7,284 nucleotides of DNA, from NCBI GenBank assembly GCA_018711775.1, contig DVHV01000130.1, positions 1-7,284 on the forward strand. Reading direction: 5' to 3'. The notes beneath the pieces were generated by a model. That model ran no database searches. It was not told where the DNA came from and was given only the letters and a program-made list of their open reading frames with translations. This stretch comes from Candidatus Onthocola stercoravium (GTDB taxonomy: Bacteria; Bacillota_I; Bacilli_A; RF39; UBA660). Shown here piece after piece: positions 1 to 4,905 of this stretch. Made by a program: the position numbers and the translations under genes. Each line of letters begins with the position of its first letter. Within the stretch, counting starts at the first letter, position 1.

Positions 1-16
1 GTAGTGATGCAAGGTC

Positions 17-34
17 AGTCAAACTTGTTTGACT
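17..34. terminator. Small hairpin, possible terminator of an upstream gene
   Basis: Perfect 8-bp inverted repeat (AGTCAAAC and GTTTGACT, two bases apart), which would fold as a 7-bp stem with a CTTG loop and is followed by a T-rich stretch (ttttgtt). It sits at the window edge, so the gene it might terminate is not visible. The T-tract is interrupted, so a terminator role is only an inference. Confidence 0.3.
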
Positions 35-60
35 TTTGTTCTGAAAAATGTTGCTTATCC

Positions 61-142
61 TCGAATTTTCGCCAAAACCAGGCCAAAAGTGGGTCGAATT
101 TTCGCCAAAATTAGGCCAAAAATGGGTCGAATTTTCGCCAAA
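61..142. repeat. 33-bp tandem repeat, about 2.5 copies
   Basis: Two full 33-bp units (61-93 and 94-126) begin with TCGAATTTTCGCCAAAA and end with a GGCCAAAA...TGGG block. A third copy stops after 16 bases (127-142). The two full units differ at three positions. Each unit itself contains two GCCAAAA blocks. The 33-bp period equals 11 codons, so the minus strand stays open and would read a repeating AKIRPxFGLxL peptide, but no convincing ribosome binding site precedes a start codon there. I treat it as a non-coding tandem repeat. It contains no spacers, so it is not a CRISPR array. Confidence 0.8.
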
Positions 143-185
143 TGCATTGATTTTTTAGCATACATATGGGAAATTTTGCTTTTTG

Positions 186-191
186 TATAAT
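186..191 (+). promoter_or_regulatory. Possible -10 box for the small zinc-ribbon gene
   Basis: A perfect TATAAT lies 40 bases before the start codon at 232. No good -35 box is found at the usual spacing; the best candidate is TACATA at 161-166, 19 bp away. The assignment therefore rests on the -10 alone. Confidence 0.35.
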
Positions 192-231
192 AATTATAAA
201 AAGTTCCATAATAATTATGGATGGTGATTAA

Positions 232-417
232 ATGAAAAATGCACAATGTGATAGTTGTAAGGATGCTAAATTTGGGATAGCTTATATAGATCCTGAAAGT
301 GGAATACTTTGTAGTAAAATTGATACAGATATGGAATTACCTAAAGGGAAAAAGATACTTGCTCCGAAGATATGTACTAAATGTGGTACAACAGAATGGA
401 AAACAATTGATAATTAA
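232..417 (+). CDS. Small cysteine-rich (zinc-ribbon-like) protein, 61 aa
   Basis: Encodes a 61-residue cytosolic protein with no signal peptide or membrane segment. It has a CxxC pair near the N-terminus (Cys6, Cys9; CDSC), a single Cys27, and a second CxxC near the C-terminus (Cys48, Cys51; CTKCG). Two CxxC knuckles about 40 residues apart is the layout of a rubredoxin-like or zinc-ribbon fold, so metal binding is likely; a specific role cannot be given. The ATG is preceded by GGTGAT (223-228) at 3 bases, close for a ribosome binding site but the only good one. It is a single-gene unit: a TATAAT lies upstream and an intrinsic terminator begins over its stop codon. I do not recognise the family. 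Confidence 0.72.
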   Translation: MKNAQCDSCKDAKFGIAYIDPESGILCSKIDTDMELPKGKKILAPKICTKCGTTEWKTIDN

Positions 418-445
418 TAAGAGACTTAATATCTCTTATTTTTTT
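416..445 (+). terminator. Intrinsic terminator after the small zinc-ribbon gene
   Basis: A 9-bp perfect stem (AATAAGAGA at 416-424 with TCTCTTATT at 432-440) and a 7-base loop are followed by an unbroken T-tract to 445. The left arm overlaps the TAA stop codon (415-417). Confidence 0.85.
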
Positions 446-488
446 GTAGGAAAATATAGCAAATAAATCGCTAATATATTTTCCTACA
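445..488. repeat. 14-bp perfect inverted repeat upstream of the ATPase promoter
   Basis: TGTAGGAAAATATA (445-458) is repeated inverted as TATATTTTCCTACA (475-488) around a 16-base centre. That centre itself contains a GC...GC(T) continuation (AGC at 458-460, GCT at 470-472). The right arm ends 10 bases before the -35 box of the ATPase gene, and the left arm overlaps the last T of the preceding terminator. It could be an operator, an RNA hairpin, or a trace of a mobile-element end. The sequence does not decide between these. Confidence 0.6.
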
Positions 489-498
489 GAAAAATATA

Positions 499-528
499 TT
501 GACAAATAAAATATAAATGTGATATTAT
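499..528 (+). promoter_or_regulatory. Sigma-A-type promoter of the ATPase gene
   Basis: A perfect TTGACA at 499-504 is separated by 18 bp from TATTAT (523-528, five of six matches to TATAAT). The expected transcript start lies about 10 bases before the ribosome binding site AGGTGAT (535-541), giving a very short leader. Confidence 0.8.
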
Positions 529-545
529 ATTAATAGGTGATAAAA

Positions 546-1739
546 ATGCTTTTAAGGGAAGATTATTTATCAAAAATAAGGGAATTTTATGATTTAGATA
601 TTATAAAAATATTAATAGGTATTAGAAGATGCGGTAAATCTGTTTTATTAAAACAAATAATAGATGAAATTAAGAATACTGTTGATGATAACCATATTAT
701 ATATATTAATTTTGAAGATGTAACTTATGCATATATTAAAAACTATTTAGATTTAAATGATTATGTTAATGAAAAAATAGTTGATGATAAAAAGTATTAT
801 TTATTTTTTGATGAAATACAAATGGTTGATGATTGGGAGAAGGCAATCAATTCTTTTAAAGCAACTTTAAATGTTTCTATTTTTATTACAGGATCTAATT
901 CTAAACTCTTATCAGGTGAATTTGCAACATTACTATCAGGACGTTATGTATCTTTTAAAGTGTTTCCTTTTTCTTTTAAAGAGGTTATTGATTTGAAAAA
1001 ATTAACTGATATTCGAGATATTGAAGATGCTTTTAATGATTATATCTTATGGGGTGGGTTGCCACAAAGATTTGATTTTGGAAGCCAAGATGCTATGATA
1101 TCTTATTTAAGTGATGTATTTAACTCTATTGTTTTAAAAGATATTGTAAAAAGAAATAATATAAAAAATATAGATTTGTTTGAAAGAGTTATGGAATATT
1201 TAGTAACTAATCCTAGTCAATCCTTTTCTCCAGCAAATATGATGAATGAATTTTCTAAAGAAAATATACCAGTATCATCAAAAACAATTTATGAGTGTCT
1301 AGATTATGCTACATCAGCAATGCTGATGGAAAAGATATCCGCATATGACATAAGAGGTAAGAAAATATTATCAAGAAAAGATAAATATTATTTAATGGAT
1401 TTAGGTTTGGGACGAATACTTAATACAAATAAAAAAGCCCAATATGGGGCTTATTTAGAAAATATTGTCTATAACGAATTAAGATATCGGGGATATGAGG
1501 TAAGTATAGGTAATAATGATGGAAGAGAAATAGATTTTATTGCTACTAAACATAATATAAAAGAATATTATCAAGTTGCATATACTTTAGCAGATGAAAA
1601 TACTGAAAGAAGAGAATTTAATGCATTTGATAATATTAAAGATAATTATCCTAAATATGTAATTTCTACTGATAAATTAGATTACTCCCAAAATGGTATA
1701 ATCCATAAAAGTATAATAGATTGGTTATTAAATAAATAA
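546..1739 (+). CDS. AAA_14/DUF4143 family ATP-binding protein, 397 aa
   Basis: Member of the large bacterial family that joins an AAA_14 P-loop ATPase to a C-terminal DUF4143 domain; these are common in accessory regions and lack a settled cellular role. Visible motifs: Walker A GIRRCGKS (25-32), Walker B YYLFFDE (84-90) followed by IQ, a sensor-1-like TGSNS (115-119), and the family's SGRY stretch (131-134). The C-terminal part has REIDF (Glu328, Asp330) and YYQVAY (341-346), which recalls a PD-(D/E)xK nuclease core, but with Gln-Val-Ala in place of the expected Glu-x-Lys, so nuclease activity is doubtful. I place the start at the ATG at 546 because AGGTGA (535-540) is 5 bases before it; a GTG at 537 overlaps that site. 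No membrane segment is seen. It is transcribed alone and converges on the XRE gene 22 bases downstream. Confidence 0.9.
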   Translation: MLLREDYLSKIREFYDLDIIKILIGIRRCGKSVLLKQIIDEIKNTVDDNHIIYINFEDVTYAYIKNYLDLNDYVNEKIVDDKKYYLFFDEIQMVDDWEKAINSFKATLNVSIFITGSNSKLLSGEFATLLSGRYVSFKVFPFSFKEVIDLKKLTDIRDIEDAFNDYILWGGLPQRFDFGSQDAMISYLSDVFNSIVLKDIVKRNNIKNIDLFERVMEYLVTNPSQSFSPANMMNEFSKENIPVSSKTIYECLDYATSAMLMEKISAYDIRGKKILSRKDKYYLMDLGLGRILNTNKKAQYGAYLENIVYNELRYRGYEVSIGNNDGREIDFIATKHNIKEYYQVAYTLADENTERREFNAFDNIKDNYPKYVISTDKLDYSQNGIIHKSIIDWLLNK

Positions 1740-1761
1740 TTTGTGACAAGAGGCGGTTAGT

Positions 1762-2082
1762 TTATGAGTTTATTACTTCTTTTTCAGTATTATAAAAGGC
1801 TTCTAGAACACTTTTAATTTCTACTCTTAATTCATCTTCTTTAATAAAAAATTCAATTATATTTATATTTAAGGCATCAGCAATTCTACCAAGAATTGCT
1901 ATTGTTATATGTTTATTTCTATTCTTGTTTTCGATATCACAAATGTATTGACGAGATACACCAGAAAGGTCAGCTAGGTCTTGTTGGGTTAATTTTTGTT
2001 CTAAACGATATTTTTTTATATTGGCTCTTACTATTTCATAGTAGTATTCATCGTCATGGAAATATAATGCTTCTTTAATCAA
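1762..2082 (-). CDS. XRE-family helix-turn-helix regulator, 106 aa, TTG start
   Basis: A small DNA-binding protein of the Cro/CI (HTH_3) type, with the family signature LTQQDLADLSGVSRQYICDIE spanning residues 31-51: helix 2 at about 33-40 and recognition helix at about 43-51. Residues 56-80 continue the usual bundle (HITIAILGRIADALNINIIEFF). A short acidic helical tail (81-106) may mediate dimerisation. There is no sensor domain. The start is TTG (2080-2082): AGGTGA on the minus strand (2089-2094) lies 6 bases upstream and no internal Met is available in the N-terminal half. It is divergent from the surface-protein gene at 2233, with a 150-bp shared upstream region, so it is a candidate regulator of that gene or of itself; this is inference from position. 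It converges with the ATPase gene. Confidence 0.88.
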   Translation of the reverse strand: MIKEALYFHDDEYYYEIVRANIKKYRLEQKLTQQDLADLSGVSRQYICDIENKNRNKHITIAILGRIADALNINIIEFFIKEDELRVEIKSVLEAFYNTEKEVINS

Positions 2083-2125
2083 AGTTGATCACCTAATTCA
2101 TATTTTGCCTTAATAATCATTAAAT

Positions 2126-2165
2126 TTAATATAGCCTAATAGCGTCATTTATGATACTATATTAA
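2126..2165. promoter_or_regulatory. Inverted repeat between XRE and surface-protein genes, candidate operator
   Basis: TTAATATAG (2126-2134) and CTATATTAA (2157-2165) form a perfect 9-bp inverted repeat with a 22-bp centre. It lies in the divergent upstream region of the XRE regulator. The arms contain -10-like sequences for minus-strand transcription, so an autoregulatory operator is plausible, but no good -35 box for the XRE gene was found. Confidence 0.35.
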
Positions 2166-2168
2166 TAG

Positions 2169-2208
2169 TAGACAAGAATCGACAAGATATTTAAGTTGTT
2201 TTTGTTAT
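2169..2208 (+). promoter_or_regulatory. Promoter-like region with double GACA box before the surface-protein gene
   Basis: TAGACA (2169-2174) and TCGACA (2179-2184) lie one helical turn apart. TCGACA with an 18-bp spacer to TGTTAT (2203-2208) makes a plausible but non-consensus promoter. The same three elements at the same spacings occur upstream of the broken paralogue at 3058-3097, which supports a functional role. Confidence 0.5.
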
Positions 2209-2232
2209 TATTTTGTTGGAAGGCGATTATTA

Positions 2233-2967
2233 GTGAAGAAAAAAGTAATTATAGGTATAATATCTGTATTAGTAGTAATATCTGGTTGTTTATTTGTTAT
2301 GTTTAATAGTAGTAATAAAAGTTATGAAGTTATAACTAATGAGATAGAAGAAAGGATAATGAATACTAATGCACTAACAATGATGTATGAAACTGCATCA
2401 GGTAGCGGTGAATATCAAGTGTCAAGTGATACTTCTTGGCCACAGGATGGTTATATTTTTAATGAAAGATTGTCCGGTTGTGAAAACGGTAGTACTCTTT
2501 CTTGGAATGAAGAAAATAAAAGAGTTTTAGTAGAAGCTAACACTTCTGATAAATGTTATGTTTATTTTGATAAAGTAAGTTATACTATCGGAAGTCAAAA
2601 TACTATGGAAGTGTATGTAGATGATTCTGGTAGATTAATTGCATCAGCGGTTAGTACTACGTCAGCTGGTTCTGCTATAAGGGAAATGTTTCATTTGATT
2701 GCTGTAGATGATATTACAAATATTAGTATTAGTGTAAAATATAATCCTGATGCTTCTAGATATCGGGGAAGAACAACTATTTCGGCAGCTCTTAATAATG
2801 CCCCTTTGATGGTTGATACTGGGGTAGACAAATATGTTGATGGGGAACCTGTAATTTATACTGGATCTTTAAATGCTGGTGATGAAATTATTGTTAGTTT
2901 GCAAAGAAACAATTATAGATTAACAGACTCTAATATAGATTTTATCATGACCGGTGATGGTTTATAA
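2233..2967 (+). CDS. Membrane-anchored surface protein with WP..GYIFN/CENG/CYVYFD module, 244 aa
   Basis: Residues 2-4 are lysines, followed by a hydrophobic segment (5-24) that would act as signal peptide or anchor. ISGC at 16-19 resembles a lipobox, but the hydrophobic run continues beyond Cys19, so lipoprotein processing is uncertain. Residues 69-114 form a module with Trp-Pro-x-Asp-Gly-Tyr-Ile-Phe-Asn, Cys83-Glu-Asn-Gly and Ser-Asp-Lys-Cys108-Tyr-Val-Tyr-Phe-Asp; the two cysteines could form a disulfide outside the cell. The remaining 130 residues are Ser/Thr-rich, beta-strand-like and cysteine-free, and I do not recognise them. The module recurs in the broken gene at 3119/4908, so the two are paralogues with different C-terminal domains. 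Start is GTG with GGAAGG (2218-2223) 9 bases upstream. No enzyme motif is seen; a cell-surface role is inferred. Confidence 0.8.
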   Translation: MKKKVIIGIISVLVVISGCLFVMFNSSNKSYEVITNEIEERIMNTNALTMMYETASGSGEYQVSSDTSWPQDGYIFNERLSGCENGSTLSWNEENKRVLVEANTSDKCYVYFDKVSYTIGSQNTMEVYVDDSGRLIASAVSTTSAGSAIREMFHLIAVDDITNISISVKYNPDASRYRGRTTISAALNNAPLMVDTGVDKYVDGEPVIYTGSLNAGDEIIVSLQRNNYRLTDSNIDFIMTGDGL

Positions 2968-3057
2968 AAAAGTTATGTTTCTTTTAAAAAATCTTGCGGT
3001 TAACTACGTACGGTTAATAATTTTAGATGTTTTATTTTTATAATTATTTTAGAATAA
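2968..3057. other. AT-rich intergenic stretch after the surface-protein gene
   Basis: No clear intrinsic terminator follows the stop codon. It contains a 7-bp direct repeat CGGTTAA (2997-3003 and 3011-3017) flanking a TACGTA palindrome, and a weak A/T hairpin (ATTATT at 3043-3048 with AATAAT at 3053-3058). Nothing else can be supported here. Confidence 0.4.
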
Positions 3058-3097
3058 TAGACATAGTTCGACAAGAAATATGTGTTTTGTCTGTTAA
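3058..3097 (+). promoter_or_regulatory. Promoter-like region of the broken paralogue, same double GACA box
   Basis: TAGACA (3058-3063), then TCGACA (3068-3073) at the same 10-bp step as upstream of the gene at 2233, then an 18-bp spacer and TGTTAA (3092-3097). TTCGACAAG (3067-3075) also resembles a reversed Spo0A box, but one such match is weak evidence. The start codon follows after GGTGAT (3107-3112). Confidence 0.5.
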
Positions 3098-3118
3098 TAT
3101 TAAATTGGTGATAATTTT

Positions 3119-3308
3119 ATGAAAAAGAAAGTAGTAGGTTTAAGTAGTATTATTGTATTATTATTAATCATATGTTTTGGAGTGGCTAATGGCCGATTGA
3201 TGGATATATTTTTAATGAAGAACTTTCTAGATGTGAAAATGGTAGTACACTAACTTGGAGTGATGAAAATAAAAATATAATTATGTCTACATCAGTTTCA
3301 GATAAGTG
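3119..3308 (+). pseudogene. 5' fragment of a surface-protein gene, frameshifted and cut by the IS element
   Basis: An ATG at 3119 with GGTGAT six bases upstream begins a typical signal-anchor (MKKKVVGLSS then a hydrophobic run), very like the start of the paralogue at 2233. From base 3190 a different frame encodes the module WPIDGYIFN...CENGSTLTW...VSDK. In the intact paralogue the Trp-Pro codons lie 204 bases after the start; here only 71, a net loss of 133 bases that is not a multiple of three, and TAA (3187-3189) directly precedes the Trp codon. So the gene carries an internal deletion with frameshift as well as the insertion at 3308. The module continues seamlessly at 4908. Without the upstream joining, only a 44-residue out-of-frame peptide would be made from the ATG. 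Confidence 0.88.
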
Positions 3309-3321
3309 ACATTCTAAGATT

Positions 3322-3327
3322 TGTCAA
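3322..3327 (-). promoter_or_regulatory. Orphan -35 box in the IS right end (half of the circle-junction promoter)
   Basis: TTGACA on the minus strand, 13 bases inside the element's right end and pointing outwards into the core. On a circular form of the element it would lie exactly 17 bp upstream of the TATAAT at 4900-4905. In the integrated state it has no matching -10 in the host flank. Confidence 0.75.
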
Positions 3328-3343
3328 GAGTAAATTTTTATGG

Positions 3344-3423
3344 TATTATATACATGCCAAAAAGACACAAAATTTAACTTTTTTTTAAAAAATTAACATT
3401 TGTGTTTTATTTGGTATATAATA
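3344..3423 (-). terminator. Long hairpin in the IS right end, probable transposase terminator
   Basis: TATTATATAC (3344-3353) pairs with GTATATAATA (3414-3423), and ACACAAA (3365-3371) pairs with TTTGTGT (3399-3405). Between them an A/T run (TTAACTTTTTT with AAAAAATTAA) extends the inner stem, giving an imperfect hairpin of about 80 bases. Read on the minus strand, the inner stem ends in CTTTTT (3364-3359), so it can act as an intrinsic terminator just after the transposase stop codon. It may also block host transcription entering the element. Confidence 0.65.
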
Positions 3424-3446
3424 TTAATGTAGTTATGTGGTGATAA

Positions 3447-4628
3447 CTATTTATTAATTTGTTTGCAAACTGCAAAAATTTTTCTGAGTAATTTTGTAGT
3501 TGTAGCAATTGTAGCAACGTAATGATGTTTACCTTCGTTACGTTTTTTTCTGTAATAAATTTCAATGTCGTTTTCTTTTTTACTTAGTGATGTAATTCTT
3601 ACGATATTCAAAGCTGATAAAAATAGTATATGTCTCATATATTTGTTTCCCGATTTAGAAATTGGTCCATGAGTATTAATGGTTTTTCCAGATTGTTTAA
3701 TTGTTGGATCTAATCCACAATAAGCAGTTAGTTCTTTTATATTATTAAAACGATTAATATCTCCTAGTTCTGCAATGATTATTGCTGTTGTAAATTCACC
3801 AATACCATTTATAGAATTAATAGGAGTGAAATAAGGCGTGCATTTTGCAAAATTTATAAGTTTTTCTTTTACAATATTTATATTATTTTGCTGATTATTT
3901 ATAATTTTTGCAATCTGAGATAGATTAGCAACAATTTCATCATTATAATTAACTGATGGATAAGAAGTGTTTGCAATCTCTTTTATTTTCGTTGTTTTGG
4001 ATTTCCAATATCTAAATTTTTTTCTTTTAAAGAAAGTTTGTAAAAAGCACAGTCTTGTTTTCGAAATTATTTCAGGATGTGGATATTGCGAAATAAATGA
4101 TAAGGCAATATCAGAATAAACCATATTTCCAACAAATATTTTTTCATATTCAGGAAAACATAAATATAAAAGATTTTTGTACCTATTTTTCAAATCAATA
4201 GTTGATTCACTTAAAGCAAAATATTGTCTCGAAAGAGCATTCATATTAAGGTATAATTCTGAAGGCTTAACGACTTTTCTGAAAGTATGTGTAAAAAACA
4301 ATTCAGCTAAGGAAAGACAGTCTAATTTATCAGTTTTAGTTTTTCTTAAAGAATTTTTATGATTTTTTGAATATAATGGATTAATCACATAAACTTTAAA
4401 ATGATTTTCCAAGAAAAACCTTTCTACAGGTCTATGATAAATTCCTGTAGATTCCATTATTACAGAAACATCTTTAATATTTAATTTTTTAATTCTAACA
4501 AGTAAAGATGAAAAATCTTGTTTAGAATGATTAAATTCATATGGGTCGATTAGAACTTCACCACAAGAACTAATTAAAGTTCCCATACTTTTTTCTTTGG
4601 CTACGTCGATAGCCAGTACATAATGCAT
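3447..4628 (-). CDS. IS110-family DEDD recombinase (transposase), 393 aa
   Basis: Catalyses excision, circle formation and site-specific insertion of the element, in this family guided by a bridge RNA. The N-terminal RuvC-like domain (DEDD_Tnp_IS110) shows AIDVAK (Asp8), IMESTGIYH (Glu59) and KTDKLD (Asp100, Asp103). A variable helical, coiled-coil-like middle follows. The C-terminal Transposase_20 domain contains SINGIGEFTTAIIIAELGD (about 272-290), YCGLDP, and QSGKT at 312-316, where Ser313 is the candidate catalytic serine, then GPISKSGNKYMRHIL. The full set of motifs and normal length suggest an active enzyme. I use the ATG at 4628 because AAAGGAG lies about 7 bases upstream; the ATG at 4646 precedes that site. 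The stop is TAG. Its promoters appear to be in the left end, including one formed only on the circle. Confidence 0.95.
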   Translation of the reverse strand: MHYVLAIDVAKEKSMGTLISSCGEVLIDPYEFNHSKQDFSSLLVRIKKLNIKDVSVIMESTGIYHRPVERFFLENHFKVYVINPLYSKNHKNSLRKTKTDKLDCLSLAELFFTHTFRKVVKPSELYLNMNALSRQYFALSESTIDLKNRYKNLLYLCFPEYEKIFVGNMVYSDIALSFISQYPHPEIISKTRLCFLQTFFKRKKFRYWKSKTTKIKEIANTSYPSVNYNDEIVANLSQIAKIINNQQNNINIVKEKLINFAKCTPYFTPINSINGIGEFTTAIIIAELGDINRFNNIKELTAYCGLDPTIKQSGKTINTHGPISKSGNKYMRHILFLSALNIVRITSLSKKENDIEIYYRKKRNEGKHHYVATIATTTKLLRKIFAVCKQINK

Positions 4629-4646
4629 AAGCATTCTCCTTTCCAT

Positions 4647-4839
4647 GCGATTGGGCTCTAAAACTTAATACTCCTCATCACGCTTGTTATATAAGAATAA
4701 ATCCTCACATTCTTAAACTAGGAAAATAAAAAGAAAAGAGCTAGGCCGTCATTCGATTTGGATACAAGACCCCTGTTACGCATTGCCTGAACTCAATCGC
4801 GATTTTTTACTTATTTCTTATAAGAAATAAGTAAAAAAT
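4647..4839 (-). ncRNA. Candidate bridge RNA of the IS110 element
   Basis: The left end between promoter and transposase can fold, on the minus strand, into a closed structure. GCGATTG (4800-4794) can pair with CAATCGC (4653-4647), right before the transposase start region. Inside, GAGTTCAGGC (4794-4785) pairs with GCCTAGCTC (4746-4738) as a 9-bp stem with one bulge and a large loop. A 7-bp hairpin TAAGAAT/ATTCTTA lies between 4715 and 4692. The large loop carries GCGTAACA (4781-4774), which can pair with the bottom strand of the target flank, including the core, using two G-T wobbles. The third hairpin carries AGAATGT (4713-4707), an exact copy of the right-end terminus. This matches the order expected of a bridge RNA: target loop first, donor loop second. 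The RNA's ends are inferred; transcription from the outer promoter would start near 4893. Confidence 0.68.
4802..4839. repeat. Perfect 38-bp palindrome in the IS left end
   Basis: ATTTTTTACTTATTTCTTA (4802-4820) is followed with no gap by its exact reverse complement (4821-4839). It lies immediately downstream of the internal minus-strand -10 box and just before the first stem of the candidate bridge RNA. It may form the 5' stem-loop of that RNA or be a protein-binding site. Confidence 0.9.
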
Positions 4840-4867
4840 ATTATACAGTAAATTGTAAAAGTTTCAA
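4840..4867 (-). promoter_or_regulatory. Internal promoter of the IS left end
   Basis: On the minus strand TTGAAA (4867-4862), a 16-bp spacer ending in TG, and a perfect TATAAT (4845-4840). It reads into the palindrome, the candidate bridge RNA and the transposase gene, and would work in the integrated state. Confidence 0.6.
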
Positions 4868-4899
4868 TATATTTCCACTTCCTTCATTTACTACTCGGT

Positions 4900-4905
4900 A
4901 TTATA
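4900..4905 (-). promoter_or_regulatory. -10 box at the IS left terminus (half of the circle-junction promoter)
   Basis: TATAAT on the minus strand, two bases inside the element's left terminus. In the integrated copy the host flank offers no consensus -35 at the right place. In a circle, the right-end TTGACA would lie exactly 17 bp upstream (13 bases of right end, the shared CAC and one G). Confidence 0.78.

Noticed and set aside
61..142. CRISPR array
   Set aside because: The units are directly adjacent with no variable spacers, and no cas gene is present.
55..246. Minus-strand open frame with repeated AKIRPxFG peptide
   Set aside because: The open frame follows from a 33-bp tandem repeat being a multiple of three. 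No ribosome binding site or family similarity supports it, and it overlaps the -10 box and start of the zinc-ribbon gene.
537..545. GTG start for the ATPase
   Set aside because: This GTG lies inside the AGGTGA ribosome binding site that serves the ATG at 546.
1896..2078. Plus-strand open frame over the XRE gene, and similar frames at 4177-4362, 6814-7032 and 7029-7232
   Set aside because: They are antisense to well-supported genes or promoters, have hydrophobic low-complexity translations, and lack ribosome binding sites.
3067..3075. Spo0A binding box (TTCGACAAG)
   Set aside because: Only one site matches eight of nine bases, the sister site matches fewer, and no sporulation gene is in the window. 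It is better described as part of the shared GACA box.
3400..3448. Plus-strand promoter and ribosome binding site (TATAAT at 3417-3422, GGTGAT at 3439-3444) for a new gene
   Set aside because: No -35 box lies at a usable distance, and no open frame follows on the plus strand; the TATAAT is part of the hairpin arm.
4629..4646. ATG at 4646 as the transposase start
   Set aside because: The AAAGGAG ribosome binding site lies downstream of it, and the family's N-terminus (YVLAIDVAK) fits a start at 4628.
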